64,000 bases of DNA from PALSA-278 sp963760285. Its GTDB lineage: Bacteria; Acidobacteriota; Terriglobia; Acidiferrales; UBA7541. Shown piece by piece: positions 54,019-62,243 of the stretch. The notes beneath the pieces were generated by a model. It was not told the DNA's origin and made no database searches. It saw nothing but the letters and a program-made list of their open reading frames with translations. The stretch is taken from positions 62,001-126,000 of the forward strand of contig CAVXCI010000003.1 in NCBI GenBank assembly GCA_963760285.1, read 5' to 3'. The stretch's first letter is position 1; every line of letters begins with the position of its first letter. A program made the position numbers and the translations under genes.

Positions 54019-54662
54019 CGGAAGGTCCTCTCTTTTTAATTTGTGATTTGCTTAGTGGTTGGCGGAAAGAGCAAAAGACCGTGAGGTCATTCTCCGGCTT
54101 GCACTCCTGTGGATACCTCCTGGCGGACACCAGCAATTTATAACCGGGGAATAGAATGGGGCCTTGCTGCCTAACGCGTTGCCATCTTCGATTAACACGC
54201 CGGTGAAGTCAAGAAAGAAACGTGGGCATGCGGGGTTACTCCGGCCATTTGTGTGAATGCGCTGGCGTAGTAGTTAATATGTAACGTCAGTAATAGGCGA
54301 GTCTTGTTCATCTAAGGCCGCGGAACGAAGAGCGGTTTTGGTGGATCGCTCTTGGACCGTGGACGCTGCATATTCAGGATCTTCCAGTATATAAATCTCA
54401 TGCCGCCGGTGCCGTTTTGCCCCGCGGACGGCATGTTCCCGCGCGGGGAGATTGTCCTCGCGCGAAACAGGAGGAGCGCCTCCAAGTCGCGCGCCAGGAC
54501 GAAGGTCGCGCCTGCATCGCGCCGTGGTCCGTCCCGTTGCAGAAGGGCCCGCGCCACGCAATTGCCCGCCACAAATCCTTGCCAAAACGCGCCCTCTGGG
54601 ACTATATTCCGCCTGCAATTCCATTTCCCGGTCACATAAATTCAAAGAGGGGAGAGAAAACG
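54019..54662. other. non-coding spacer between divergent genes
   Basis: About 640 bases between the beta-helix gene (minus) and the secreted protein at 54663 (plus). The part from 54230 to 54310 is AT-rich. Open frames crossing it lack ribosome sites and family content. I see no tRNA, repeat-family copy or clear promoter. Confidence 0.5.
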
Positions 54663-55226
54663 ATGAGAAAGCTAATGTTCCTTGCAATTCCGCTGCTGGT
54701 ATTGGGGTCTTCGGCGATGGCGCAGGACAAGCCTTCCGCGATGGCTCCAGCCAAGCCAATGGCCGCGGGCGGCATGGGCCACATGATTAAAACCACCTGG
54801 CACTGCGCGAAACCCTCGGCGCAGCAGTCGCTCGACATTGGCGACATGCCGGACCACAGCTATGGAATCATGCAGGGCACTTGCGACGCCACCGCTACCG
54901 CCAAGGGCTTCCCGGAGAAATCCGGCCAGTATACGGAGACCGGAGAGACCACCAAGGCCACCTTGGTCTCCCATGGCCGCTACAATGTGACCATGGACAA
55001 CGGCGACAAGGTTTTCTACACCTACACGGACATCGGATCCACGGATCCCAGCAAGCCCATGTCCAATAAGTGGAAGATTATCGGCGGCACCGGAAAGTAC
55101 AAGGGCATTAACGGTTCCGGCTCCTGCACCGGCAAAAATAATGCCGACAGCTCCAGCGATTTGACCTGCACCGGCTCCTACATGATGGGCGGAGGCATGG
55201 CCAAAAGCATGGATATGGGCAAGTAA
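54663..55226 (+). CDS. secreted protein of unknown function
   Basis: 187 residues. GAGGGGAG lies upstream of the ATG at 54663. Signal peptide ends SSAMAQ. The mature protein has a Met/Ala/Pro-rich start, then WHCAKPSAQQSLDIGDMPDHSYGIMQGTCDATATAKGF, GRYNVTMDNGDKVFYTYTDIGSTD, a Gly-rich IIGGTGKYKGINGSGSCTGKNN, and a Met-rich end. The strand-rich pattern with GTGKYKG and paired Cys suggests an allene-oxide-cyclase-like small beta-barrel, but this is a guess. No operon partners. Confidence 0.68.
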   Translation: MRKLMFLAIPLLVLGSSAMAQDKPSAMAPAKPMAAGGMGHMIKTTWHCAKPSAQQSLDIGDMPDHSYGIMQGTCDATATAKGFPEKSGQYTETGETTKATLVSHGRYNVTMDNGDKVFYTYTDIGSTDPSKPMSNKWKIIGGTGKYKGINGSGSCTGKNNADSSSDLTCTGSYMMGGGMAKSMDMGK

Positions 55227-55329
55227 CACTGGCGGTTCAGCCTGAATCTGAACGCTTACCTAGGCTTGGTTTTGAGGCTGGGCCTGAAGTTGCGGCAGAA
55301 GTTGAATCAGAAGTAGAGCTCGACCTACG

Positions 55330-55350
55330 GGCTGCGGGAAATCCGCAGCC
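55330..55350. terminator. 8-bp stem-loop after the 54663 gene
   Basis: GGCTGCGG pairs perfectly with CCGCAGCC around GAAAT. It lies about 100 bases after the stop and before the convergent gene at 55499. No T run follows, so the role is inferred. Confidence 0.4.
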
Positions 55351-55498
55351 GTGGCGAGTGTGCGTACCTCCCCACGTCTCTTCGGCAATATTGCCCGAAT
55401 TCCAAGGCATGTTCGCACATTGTGGCCCGATTCGAAGCAGGCGATTGGGAACGGTCGGCGTCATGCGAGAGCATTGGGGGAGATGGGAAAGCGGTTCG

Positions 55499-56245
55499 CT
55501 AGGGAGGCGTGTTTGAGAGCCTTAGGCGTTCATAATACTGTCTAATTGCATTTTGGATGTCGCAGTTTTCTCCTTCTCCAACGAAGCCGCCGCCAGCGCC
55601 CCATATGTGGTACTTGCCGTTGATGTTGTACCGCGGGAGGTAGAAGAAACAGAATCTCTGGGCCGGCATTTTTTCGCCGAAACCATTTTCATATGTGAAA
55701 TGACCGCTCACGACCCATGTTTCTTTTCCGGGCCAGCCAACTTTGTTTGCAAATATGGGTTGCTTCCAATAGAAGGGCGTCGTCCTTCTAAAGGAACCTT
55801 TGCCTTTCAGAATGAAGTCCTGCACGTTCACGTCAGTTGGTTTGCCGATGAAAACTTCGCCGGGCAGCGACTCCTTCTGAATGTGATAAGTAAGGTTCAC
55901 GTGCCTTGCATCAACCACTCCGTCGTTTTGCAGGGAAACGTTGAGAGTATCGAGTGTTGGGTCGATCACAACTTCCGTGATAGCAATGGAGGCGGCTTGT
56001 GTGCCGACCAATTGCTGGCGCATCAGCGCGGTTTGACCTTGAACTTCGGCCAGAGTTGATCCAGCGGTTTTTGCAGCACTCAGGGCGGCATCGGCCGCTT
56101 CCCTATTGGCACGCCATTGGTAGATACCGACCACGATATACCCGATCGAAGACATGGCAATCACAATGGTGAAGACGGCAATAATCCCGTTTGAATGTTC
56201 CGGGCGGGCAACGAAGTGCCATATGCGATGGACAATACGTCGCAT
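55499..56245 (-). CDS. single-pass membrane protein of unknown function
   Basis: 248 residues. One membrane helix near residues 20-42 (GIIAVFTIVIAMSSIGYIVVGIYQW), a coiled stretch (ANREAADAALSAAKTAGSTLAEVQGQTALMRQQLVG), then a soluble strand-rich part. The membrane anchor plus short coiled coil resembles many host-unknown accessory proteins. Its ATG directly follows the stop of the 56246 gene. GC is clearly lower than in flanking genes, suggesting acquisition. No family recognised. Confidence 0.65.
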   Translation of the reverse strand: MRRIVHRIWHFVARPEHSNGIIAVFTIVIAMSSIGYIVVGIYQWRANREAADAALSAAKTAGSTLAEVQGQTALMRQQLVGTQAASIAITEVVIDPTLDTLNVSLQNDGVVDARHVNLTYHIQKESLPGEVFIGKPTDVNVQDFILKGKGSFRRTTPFYWKQPIFANKVGWPGKETWVVSGHFTYENGFGEKMPAQRFCFFYLPRYNINGKYHIWGAGGGFVGEGENCDIQNAIRQYYERLRLSNTPP

Positions 56246-56503
56246 TTAGGGTGTCTTCTTAGGCTTTTTCGCCAATTTCCTTATTGGAATAGTGACGTGG
56301 TGGCCTCTTTCTACTACGTATTTCCTGCCATGCGTGGGGCAGATCACCATGAAATTCCGCCCCACGTCTCCGAATGGAGGTTTTCGTTTGAGATCTTCTA
56401 GGCGCATACCGAACGGAACGATAATCTCTTCCCCGGCAAAGCGAACAAGGGTAGCTGGAAGCCCGCACCCGTGGACAGGGCATTTGAACTTTTTTCTAGT
56501 CAT
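56246..56503 (-). CDS. small Cys/His protein of unknown function
   Basis: 85 residues, basic. CPVHGCG near the start and CPTHGRKY near residue 58 form a likely four-ligand zinc site (two Cys from the first, Cys and His from the second). The tail is Lys/Pro-rich. It is the upstream partner of the 55499 gene and shares its lower GC. Function unknown; a small nucleic-acid-binding zinc protein is possible but unsupported beyond the pattern. Confidence 0.6.
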   Translation of the reverse strand: MTRKKFKCPVHGCGLPATLVRFAGEEIIVPFGMRLEDLKRKPPFGDVGRNFMVICPTHGRKYVVERGHHVTIPIRKLAKKPKKTP

Positions 56504-56746
56504 GAGCCATTCTAGCCCACGGGCTACCCGGCAATGGCATCAAACTGCGAGTTCGCCGGGCGATATGCCTTCTTGTTGGCCACGGAGGCCGTTGCGCGGA
56601 CGCTGAAACCCGGACGGCACGCCCTCGTCCTAATTTTGCAACTACGTTCACAGGCGCGGGCTGGCGCAGAACCCTCCTCCCCCTCTGTTGCGCCGGTCCG
56701 CGCGGCTGTGTTAGGTTTTCCGCGAGGAATTTTCCGGTCGATCCGC

Positions 56747-57550
56747 GTGAAAGCCAGCGAACTGCTGAAACCCGCCAGCCCTGAAGAAGCGGTTCTCCTT
56801 AACAAGCTGAACACCCGCCTTCTGCCTCATCACGTGGCCATCATCATGGACGGCAACGGCCGCTGGGCGGAGCGCCGCCACCTCCCGCGCATCGCCGGAC
56901 ACCGCGCCGGAGTCCGCACCGCGCGCGAAACCATCGAAACCTGCGCCAAGCTGAAAATTCCCGCGCTCACGCTCTACGCTTTTTCCCTGGAAAACTGGCG
57001 CCGTCCGCAGACCGAAACTGATTTCCTGATGCGCCTGCTCCGCGAATACCTGAAAAGGGAAATGCCGCGCATTCATCGCAACAACATCCGTTTCCTCATC
57101 ATCGGCCGCGCGGAGCTGCTGCCCGACGCCGTCCGCAAGGACGTGAACGCCGCCATGCAGCTCACCGCCAAAAACACCGGAATGAAACTGGTGGTCGCGC
57201 TGAATTATGGCGGACGCGCCGAGCTGGTGGACGCGTTCAACTCCATCCTGGAGCGCGTCCAGCGCACCGGCCAGACCGCCTTCACCGCCGACGAAAAAAC
57301 CATCTCCGATCATCTATATACCGCCGGGCTGCCGGACCCCGACCTGCTCATCCGCACCAGCGGCGAAATGCGCCTCAGCAATTTTCTTCTCTGGCAGGTG
57401 GCCTACGCGGAGCTGTATATAACGGATATACTCTGGCCGGACTTCGTGCGCATGCGCCTTCTCGAATCTCTCGTGGAATTCCAGCAGCGCGAGCGCCGCT
57501 ACGGCGGCCTGGCCGCGCAGCGCGGACGCACCCGCTCGTCGGACGACTGA
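56747..57550 (+). CDS. uppS: isoprenyl transferase (undecaprenyl diphosphate synthase)
   Basis: 267 residues from a GTG start. Elongates farnesyl diphosphate to the lipid carrier for cell-wall sugars. HHVAIIMDGNGRWAERRHLPRIAGHRAG holds catalytic Asp35 and the diphosphate-binding loop; TLYAFSLENWRRP, ALNYGGRAELVDA and PDPDLLIRTSGEMRLSNFLLWQVAYAELY complete the signature. The frame is open about 70 codons upstream with no family content, so GTG 56747 is chosen. It shares one base with cdsA. Confidence 0.92.
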   Translation: MKASELLKPASPEEAVLLNKLNTRLLPHHVAIIMDGNGRWAERRHLPRIAGHRAGVRTARETIETCAKLKIPALTLYAFSLENWRRPQTETDFLMRLLREYLKREMPRIHRNNIRFLIIGRAELLPDAVRKDVNAAMQLTAKNTGMKLVVALNYGGRAELVDAFNSILERVQRTGQTAFTADEKTISDHLYTAGLPDPDLLIRTSGEMRLSNFLLWQVAYAELYITDILWPDFVRMRLLESLVEFQQRERRYGGLAAQRGRTRSSDD

Positions 57551-58413
57551 TGCTCCGCCGCATCCTCACCGCGCTGGTTCTGATTCCGATTGTTATTGCA
57601 CTGGTGTGGTTTGCGCCGTCGGGATTGCTGGCCGTCGTACTGGGACTGGTCCTTTTATTGGCGCTGCGCGAGTTTTTCCGCCTCGGCGAACGCATGACCC
57701 TTCACGGCTTTCCCGTCTGGACCGGCCTCACCACCGTGCTGCTGATTTTTTCGCAGTGGTCCGCCGGCCAGTTGGAGCTGCGCCCGCTGCACACCGGCGT
57801 GGAACTGATTCGCAACCGCCTCTTCTGGTCGCTTCCGCTGGACTGGGTTCTCACCATTTTCGTTTTCGGCTGCATGGTTATCGCACTCTGCTCGCGCATG
57901 GCGCTGCCGGACATTCTTCCCGGCGCCGGACTCAGCGCCGCGGGGCTGCTGCTGGTGGTTTTTCCCGCCAGCTTTCTGATTCGCCTGGACCAGGTGCCCA
58001 TCACCGGCCCGCGCTGGGTGCTGTTCGTTCTGGTTCTTGTGTGGGCCGGAGACGTGGTCGCCTACTTCACGGGAACTTTGGTCGGACACACGCCGCTCGC
58101 GCCGCTGCTCAGTCCTAAAAAGACCTGGGAAGGCGCCGCCGGAAACGTTGTGGCCGCGCTGCTGGTGGCGTACTGCTTCGCCGGATGGCTCACTGTGGAC
58201 GCCGCTCCGCTGATGCTCGTCGCCGGCATCGCCAGCATCGCCGGGCAGTGCGGCGACCTGCTGGAATCGGCCTACAAACGCGGCGCAAAAGTGAAAGATT
58301 CCGGCGTACTCCTCCCCGGCCACGGCGGCATGTTGGACCGCATAGACAGCCTCATCTTCGCCGTGCCCATCGTCTGGTACTATGTAGATTGGTTGATCCG
58401 CAACCGCTATTGA
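57550..58413 (+). CDS. cdsA: phosphatidate cytidylyltransferase
   Basis: 287 residues, about eight membrane helices. It makes CDP-diacylglycerol, the precursor of phospholipids. The C-terminal signature is readable: LSPKKTWEGAAGN, then GQCGDLLESAYKRGAKVKDSGVLLPGHGGMLDRIDSLIF, including the metal-binding Asp residues. The start overlaps the uppS stop (TGATG). Confidence 0.93.
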   Translation: MLRRILTALVLIPIVIALVWFAPSGLLAVVLGLVLLLALREFFRLGERMTLHGFPVWTGLTTVLLIFSQWSAGQLELRPLHTGVELIRNRLFWSLPLDWVLTIFVFGCMVIALCSRMALPDILPGAGLSAAGLLLVVFPASFLIRLDQVPITGPRWVLFVLVLVWAGDVVAYFTGTLVGHTPLAPLLSPKKTWEGAAGNVVAALLVAYCFAGWLTVDAAPLMLVAGIASIAGQCGDLLESAYKRGAKVKDSGVLLPGHGGMLDRIDSLIFAVPIVWYYVDWLIRNRY

Positions 58414-58466
58414 TACTGATACTGACGGTTCGGCGCGCTCAACAACCACGCAATCCCTATTTATTG

Positions 58467-59639
58467 ATGAAATCGCTCGCCATTCTGGGTTCCACCGGCT
58501 CCATCGGGCGTCAATGCCTGAGCGTGGTGGACTCTCTCCCGGGCCGCTTCCGCATCGTGGCCATGGCCGCTGGCGGCAATATTGCCCTCGCCGCAGAACA
58601 GGCCGCCATCCACCGCCCGGAACTGGTCTCCGTGGCCACCGAATCCGGCGCGCGCGAATTAAAGGAACTCCTCGCCGCCGCTGGTGTTGACCCTCTTCCC
58701 GAAATTTCATTTGGCGATGCCGGCATGCTCGCCGTGGCAACTCATCCCGCCGCCGAAATCGTTGTTTCCGCCGCTGTTGGCGTCGTCGGACTGCCCGCCA
58801 CCTACGCCGCCATCGAACTAGGCAAGACCATCGCTCTGGCCAACAAGGAAGTTCTCGTCGCCGCCGGTGAACTGGTGATGGCCTCCGTCCAGCGCCACGG
58901 CGTCACCCTGTTGCCCGTGGATAGCGAGCACAATGCCATCCACCAATGCCTGCGGGGAGGGGAACACCGCGAAGTTCGCCGTCTGGTGCTCACCGCTTCC
59001 GGCGGCCCGTTTCGCAAAACGCCGCTGAATAAGCTAGCCACCGTCACGCCCGAGCAGGCTTTGGCCCATCCCAACTGGCGCATGGGACAGCGCATCACCA
59101 TAGATTCCGCCACGCTGATGAACAAAGGCTTCGAAGTGATCGAAGCCCGCTGGCTGTTTGACGTGCCCCTGGGAAAAATTGACGTGGTCATCCATCCGCA
59201 ATCCACCATTCACTCCATGGTGGAATTCGTGGACGGTTCCGTTCTCGCGCAACTCGGCCCCACGGACATGCGCATGCCCATCCAATATGCGCTAACCTAT
59301 CCGGAGCGGATTGCGTCCAATGGTCATGCCCTGGATTGGGCCCGCCTGCGCAGGCTGGACTTTGCGCGTGTCCCGTCACGGAAATTCCCATGCTTGAAGC
59401 TGGCGCGGGAGGCTTTGCGCGCCGGCGGCAGCTCGCCCTGCGCCTTGAACGCCGCGGACGAGGAAGCCGTGGCGGCGTTTCTGGCCGGGCGCATCCCGTT
59501 TACCGCCATCGCCGCCGTAATTGCCGCGGTTTTGGAGCACATGCCCGGCGGTTCATGGCAAACTATGGAGGATGTGCTGATCGCCGACCGGGAAGCCCGC
59601 CGGCTGGCGGGAGAAGAAATTAAGCGGCGCGCGCTTTAG
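58467..59639 (+). CDS. dxr: 1-deoxy-D-xylulose 5-phosphate reductoisomerase
   Basis: 390 residues. Second step of the non-mevalonate isoprenoid path. NADPH loop ILGSTGSIGRQ (8-14), KTIALANKEVLVAAGE, LPVDSEHNAIHQCL (metal-binding acidic residues), LTASGGPF, WRMGQRITIDSATLMNKGFEVIEA, and VIHPQSTIHSMVEF. It supplies the isoprenoid units that UppS polymerises. The ATG at 58467 is the family start; upstream open frame is shadow of cdsA. Confidence 0.94.
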   Translation: MKSLAILGSTGSIGRQCLSVVDSLPGRFRIVAMAAGGNIALAAEQAAIHRPELVSVATESGARELKELLAAAGVDPLPEISFGDAGMLAVATHPAAEIVVSAAVGVVGLPATYAAIELGKTIALANKEVLVAAGELVMASVQRHGVTLLPVDSEHNAIHQCLRGGEHREVRRLVLTASGGPFRKTPLNKLATVTPEQALAHPNWRMGQRITIDSATLMNKGFEVIEARWLFDVPLGKIDVVIHPQSTIHSMVEFVDGSVLAQLGPTDMRMPIQYALTYPERIASNGHALDWARLRRLDFARVPSRKFPCLKLAREALRAGGSSPCALNAADEEAVAAFLAGRIPFTAIAAVIAAVLEHMPGGSWQTMEDVLIADREARRLAGEEIKRRAL

Positions 59640-59663
59640 CAACAGCCGGAGAATATTTCGAAT

Positions 59664-60995
59664 ATGTCCAACGTGTTTCTCAATATCGTCCCCGTCACCA
59701 TCGTTCTTGGTTTCATGATCCTGATTCATGAATGGGGACATTTCATCGCCGCGCGCCTTTTGGGCGTTCGCGTGGACGTTTTCGCCATCGGTTTCGGCCC
59801 GCGCATCTTCGGCTTCCGCCGCGGCGACACGGACTACCGCCTGTGCATCCTTCCTTTCGGCGGCTATGTGAAAATGGCCGGCGACAATCCTTCCGAGGAG
59901 AACACTGGCGCGCCCGACGAATTCCTCTCCAAGCCCCGCTGGCAGCGCGTGGTGATCGCCGTGGCCGGCCCGGCCATGAACATCATTTTCGCTCTGGTGG
60001 TCACCCTGGGACTATTCATGGTGGGCTCGCCGGAGCCGGCCTTCATGAACCAGTCCGTGCGCGTGGCCGGCATTCTGCCGGATTCCGCCGCGGCCAAGGC
60101 CGGCTTGCAGCCCGGCGACGTCATCCTGAAGGTGAACGGCCACGCGACACCTAACTGGGAGGATGCGCTTTTTGAAGCCAGCGTTCTTCCCGGCGGCGCC
60201 ACGATCACTCTTCTTGTGGACCACGATGGCTCGCGGCAGACCATCGAGTTGCCTGGCATTCCTCCACCGGATTCGCGCGACGAAGCCGAACTCCTCGGCT
60301 ATCCCCGCGAAGCGGTCATCGTTGGCGCGATCACGCCCGGCCATCCCGCCGATAAGGCCGGCCTCCAGCCGGGTGACGTGGTTACTTCCGTCAACGGCCA
60401 GCCCATGCTCAATCGCGTGCTCTTCACCACCATCGTGAAGGAGTCCGCCGGCAAATCCATGAGTCTGGTTGTGGACCGCAGCGGCCAGCCCGTCAATATC
60501 ACTCTCACGCCCAGCTACGACGATCCCGGCGACGGCGTAAAGCGCTGGTCCATTGGCATCACCTTCGGCGCGCAGAACGCCTACGTCGCCCATTCCTTCG
60601 TGGATTCCGCCCGCCGTTCCGTGTGGATCAATTACCGCATGACGCGCCAGATCATGGAAGTTCTCGCCGGACTCTTTGAAGGCAAAGTTTCACTCAAGCA
60701 GCTTGCCGGGCCGGTGGGCATCGCTCCGCAGCTGGGTCAGGCCGCCAAGCGCGGTTTTGCGGATCTTCTGGACCTCACCGCGCTCATCAGCCTGAACCTC
60801 GGCATCCTGAATTTGCTGCCCATTCCCATTCTCGACGGCGGCCACGTTCTGCTTCTGGTTATCGAAGGCATCCGCCGCCGCGACCTCAGCCTGGTGTTCA
60901 AGGAACGCTTTGTCCAGGTGGGCCTGGTTTTTCTTCTCGGCATAATCGTTTTCATTACGTACAATGACATCCTGAAACTGCTCCCCGGTCACTAG
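59664..60995 (+). CDS. rseP: site-2 intramembrane protease RseP
   Basis: 443 residues. The zinc site HEWGH (His22, Glu23, His26) sits in the first membrane helix. GFGPRIFGF and PFGGYVKMAGD follow. Two PDZ domains lie between the helices (AKAGLQPGDVILKVNGH and DKAGLQPGDVVTSVNGQ), and the Asp ligand is in NLLPIPILDGGH. It cleaves membrane proteins such as anti-sigma factors after a first cut. Gene order uppS-cdsA-dxr-rseP is conserved in many bacteria. Confidence 0.95.
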   Translation: MSNVFLNIVPVTIVLGFMILIHEWGHFIAARLLGVRVDVFAIGFGPRIFGFRRGDTDYRLCILPFGGYVKMAGDNPSEENTGAPDEFLSKPRWQRVVIAVAGPAMNIIFALVVTLGLFMVGSPEPAFMNQSVRVAGILPDSAAAKAGLQPGDVILKVNGHATPNWEDALFEASVLPGGATITLLVDHDGSRQTIELPGIPPPDSRDEAELLGYPREAVIVGAITPGHPADKAGLQPGDVVTSVNGQPMLNRVLFTTIVKESAGKSMSLVVDRSGQPVNITLTPSYDDPGDGVKRWSIGITFGAQNAYVAHSFVDSARRSVWINYRMTRQIMEVLAGLFEGKVSLKQLAGPVGIAPQLGQAAKRGFADLLDLTALISLNLGILNLLPIPILDGGHVLLLVIEGIRRRDLSLVFKERFVQVGLVFLLGIIVFITYNDILKLLPGH

Positions 60996-61009
60996 GGCGG
61001 GGCGACTCC

Positions 61010-61528
61010 ATGCAAAGCGGCCAGCACACCAGCGCGTCTCACGCGGCGCTACTTCCGGCGCATCGTGTTTCCACCGGCGAGCGCATCAACATTCAGCGCA
61101 AACCCGGACGGCTGCAAAAACAGCTTTCCCTGCGCGGCGTCCGCCTCACTCGCCAGCGCCGCATTCTTTTGTCGGTGATGGAAACCGCGCGCCGCCACCT
61201 GGACGCCGGGGGACTTCTCCGCCGCGCCCGCAAGATCCATCCCGGCATCACCCGCGTCACCGTTTATCGCACTCTGGACCTTCTCAAGCGCCACGGCCTG
61301 GTGGATGAACTCGACCTCCTCCATCTTCGCGGTGGCGCGCACTTCTATGAAAGCCACGGCCCCCGCGATCATATCCACGTGGCCTGCTTCCGCTGCGGAC
61401 GCGTCCGCGAATTCGAAAGCCGTCTTTACGAGAAGCTCAAGGCCCAGATCGAAAAGGACTGCGGCATCAGCATCTCCATCGCCCGCACCGAAGTTGGCGG
61501 CGTCTGCTCCGCCTGCCGGCAGGATTAA
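61010..61528 (+). CDS. Fur-family transcriptional regulator
   Basis: 172 residues, longer at the N-terminus than typical (140). The winged helix includes LTRQRRILLSVMETARRHLDAGGLLRRARKIHPGITRVTVYRTLDLLKRHGLVDEL; the metal region is HFYESHGPRDHIHVACFRCGRVREFES, and CSACRQD closes the structural zinc site. Which metal or signal (Fe, Zn, peroxide) cannot be told. It starts 14 bases after rseP, so co-transcription is likely. The ATG used is the first one; an internal start is possible. Confidence 0.88.
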   Translation: MQSGQHTSASHAALLPAHRVSTGERINIQRKPGRLQKQLSLRGVRLTRQRRILLSVMETARRHLDAGGLLRRARKIHPGITRVTVYRTLDLLKRHGLVDELDLLHLRGGAHFYESHGPRDHIHVACFRCGRVREFESRLYEKLKAQIEKDCGISISIARTEVGGVCSACRQD

Positions 61529-61578
61529 CCGCGCGAAAAAGAATTCGACATTCCTTTCCGTGGCGCGGGCCGGGTTTT

Positions 61579-61597
61579 GTAGCACAAGCCCGTGCAT
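61579..61597 (+). repeat. dispersed palindromic repeat, family A, copy 4 (shortened)
   Basis: GTAGCACAAGCCCGTGCAT, a collapsed form of the palindrome. The flanks (TTTT before; ATGTG and GCTCGCACGTCAGT after) match the 7517 copy. Confidence 0.55.
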
Positions 61598-61739
61598 GTG
61601 TCAGTACCACCGCCGCGCTCGCACGTCAGTCTGACTACTCCACGCGCAAGCTGTTACAGGCGAGTATTTTCCCTTCCGCGGATTTAACTCAAATAGAGGC
61701 TGTGTATTCCGGAGAAACAACCGAAATCGGCTGGAATCG

Positions 61740-61856
61740 CTAGTTGTTGCGGCTGGCGCTTTTTCTCGTCGCGTGCCGGGTGGCATAAAGCCCCGAGAGC
61801 CGTATCACCGCAACAGCGATAGCCAGCGTGAGTGCCAGTATTTTCCACCAGTTCAT
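61740..61856 (-). CDS. possible 38-residue single-span membrane protein
   Basis: The ATG at 61856 is preceded by AAGGAAA at good spacing. The peptide begins MNWWKILALTLAIAVAVIRL, a clear membrane helix, then an Arg/Lys-rich tail, giving an inside-positive orientation. No homologue is known to me. Support is the ribosome site plus the helix; it may be chance. Confidence 0.4.
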   Translation of the reverse strand: MNWWKILALTLAIAVAVIRLSGLYATRHATRKSASRNN

Positions 61857-62040
61857 GAGATTTCCTTGCGTCGCGCGCCGGCGGGACAGACAGGCTTGCG
61901 TGGCGGCCGAATAGCCTTCATGGACGCATTTTACCACATGAATTCACACCATAGCGCAGCTTGGCTCGTGACGGTGAGCGCCACCTAAGTTGCACAGAAG
62001 CTAATGCCCCCAATATCTGCGCGCAGGGCCATCACACTGG

Positions 62041-62100
62041 AAGGGAATTGGCCCGCCTTCGCCGCGCGGTGAGCAGCCGGAAAAACTGCTGCGCGCAGGA
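62041..62100. repeat. 60-bp direct repeat, copy 1 (duplicate of ribF 3' end)
   Basis: Matches 63034-63093 at 56 of 60 positions by my count, in the same orientation. On the minus strand it encodes CAQQFFRLLTARRRR, the end of RibF, in an orphan frame ending with a stop. The second copy is the real ribF end. Confidence 0.85.
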
Positions 62101-62243
62101 CGTCCACCGCGCAAGACATCTCTTTTGCCCAGATATTACAATCGTACCGATTGTTGAAGTTGAAGATTGACCGCGCTCCCACATGGTGCTAGGTTGCTCA
62201 CAGGGGACGGCCCTCCGGTCGTACACTTTCTTTGAGGCTCACC

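Larger units (their letters stand above)
61529..62243. other. spacer with repeats and one possible small gene
   Basis: About 715 bases. Contains a family-A repeat (61579), a possible 38-codon membrane peptide gene (61740-61856, minus) and a 60-base duplicate of the ribF 3' end (62041-62100). I see no RNA gene. Confidence 0.6.

Noticed and set aside
54274..54759. 161-codon minus-strand frame in the divergent spacer
   Set aside because: It overlaps the start of the secreted protein gene, has no ribosome site and no recognisable domain.
55237..55464. 75-codon Ser/Thr-rich minus-strand frame
   Set aside because: No ribosome site, overlaps a stem-loop and a low-complexity stretch; probably not coding.
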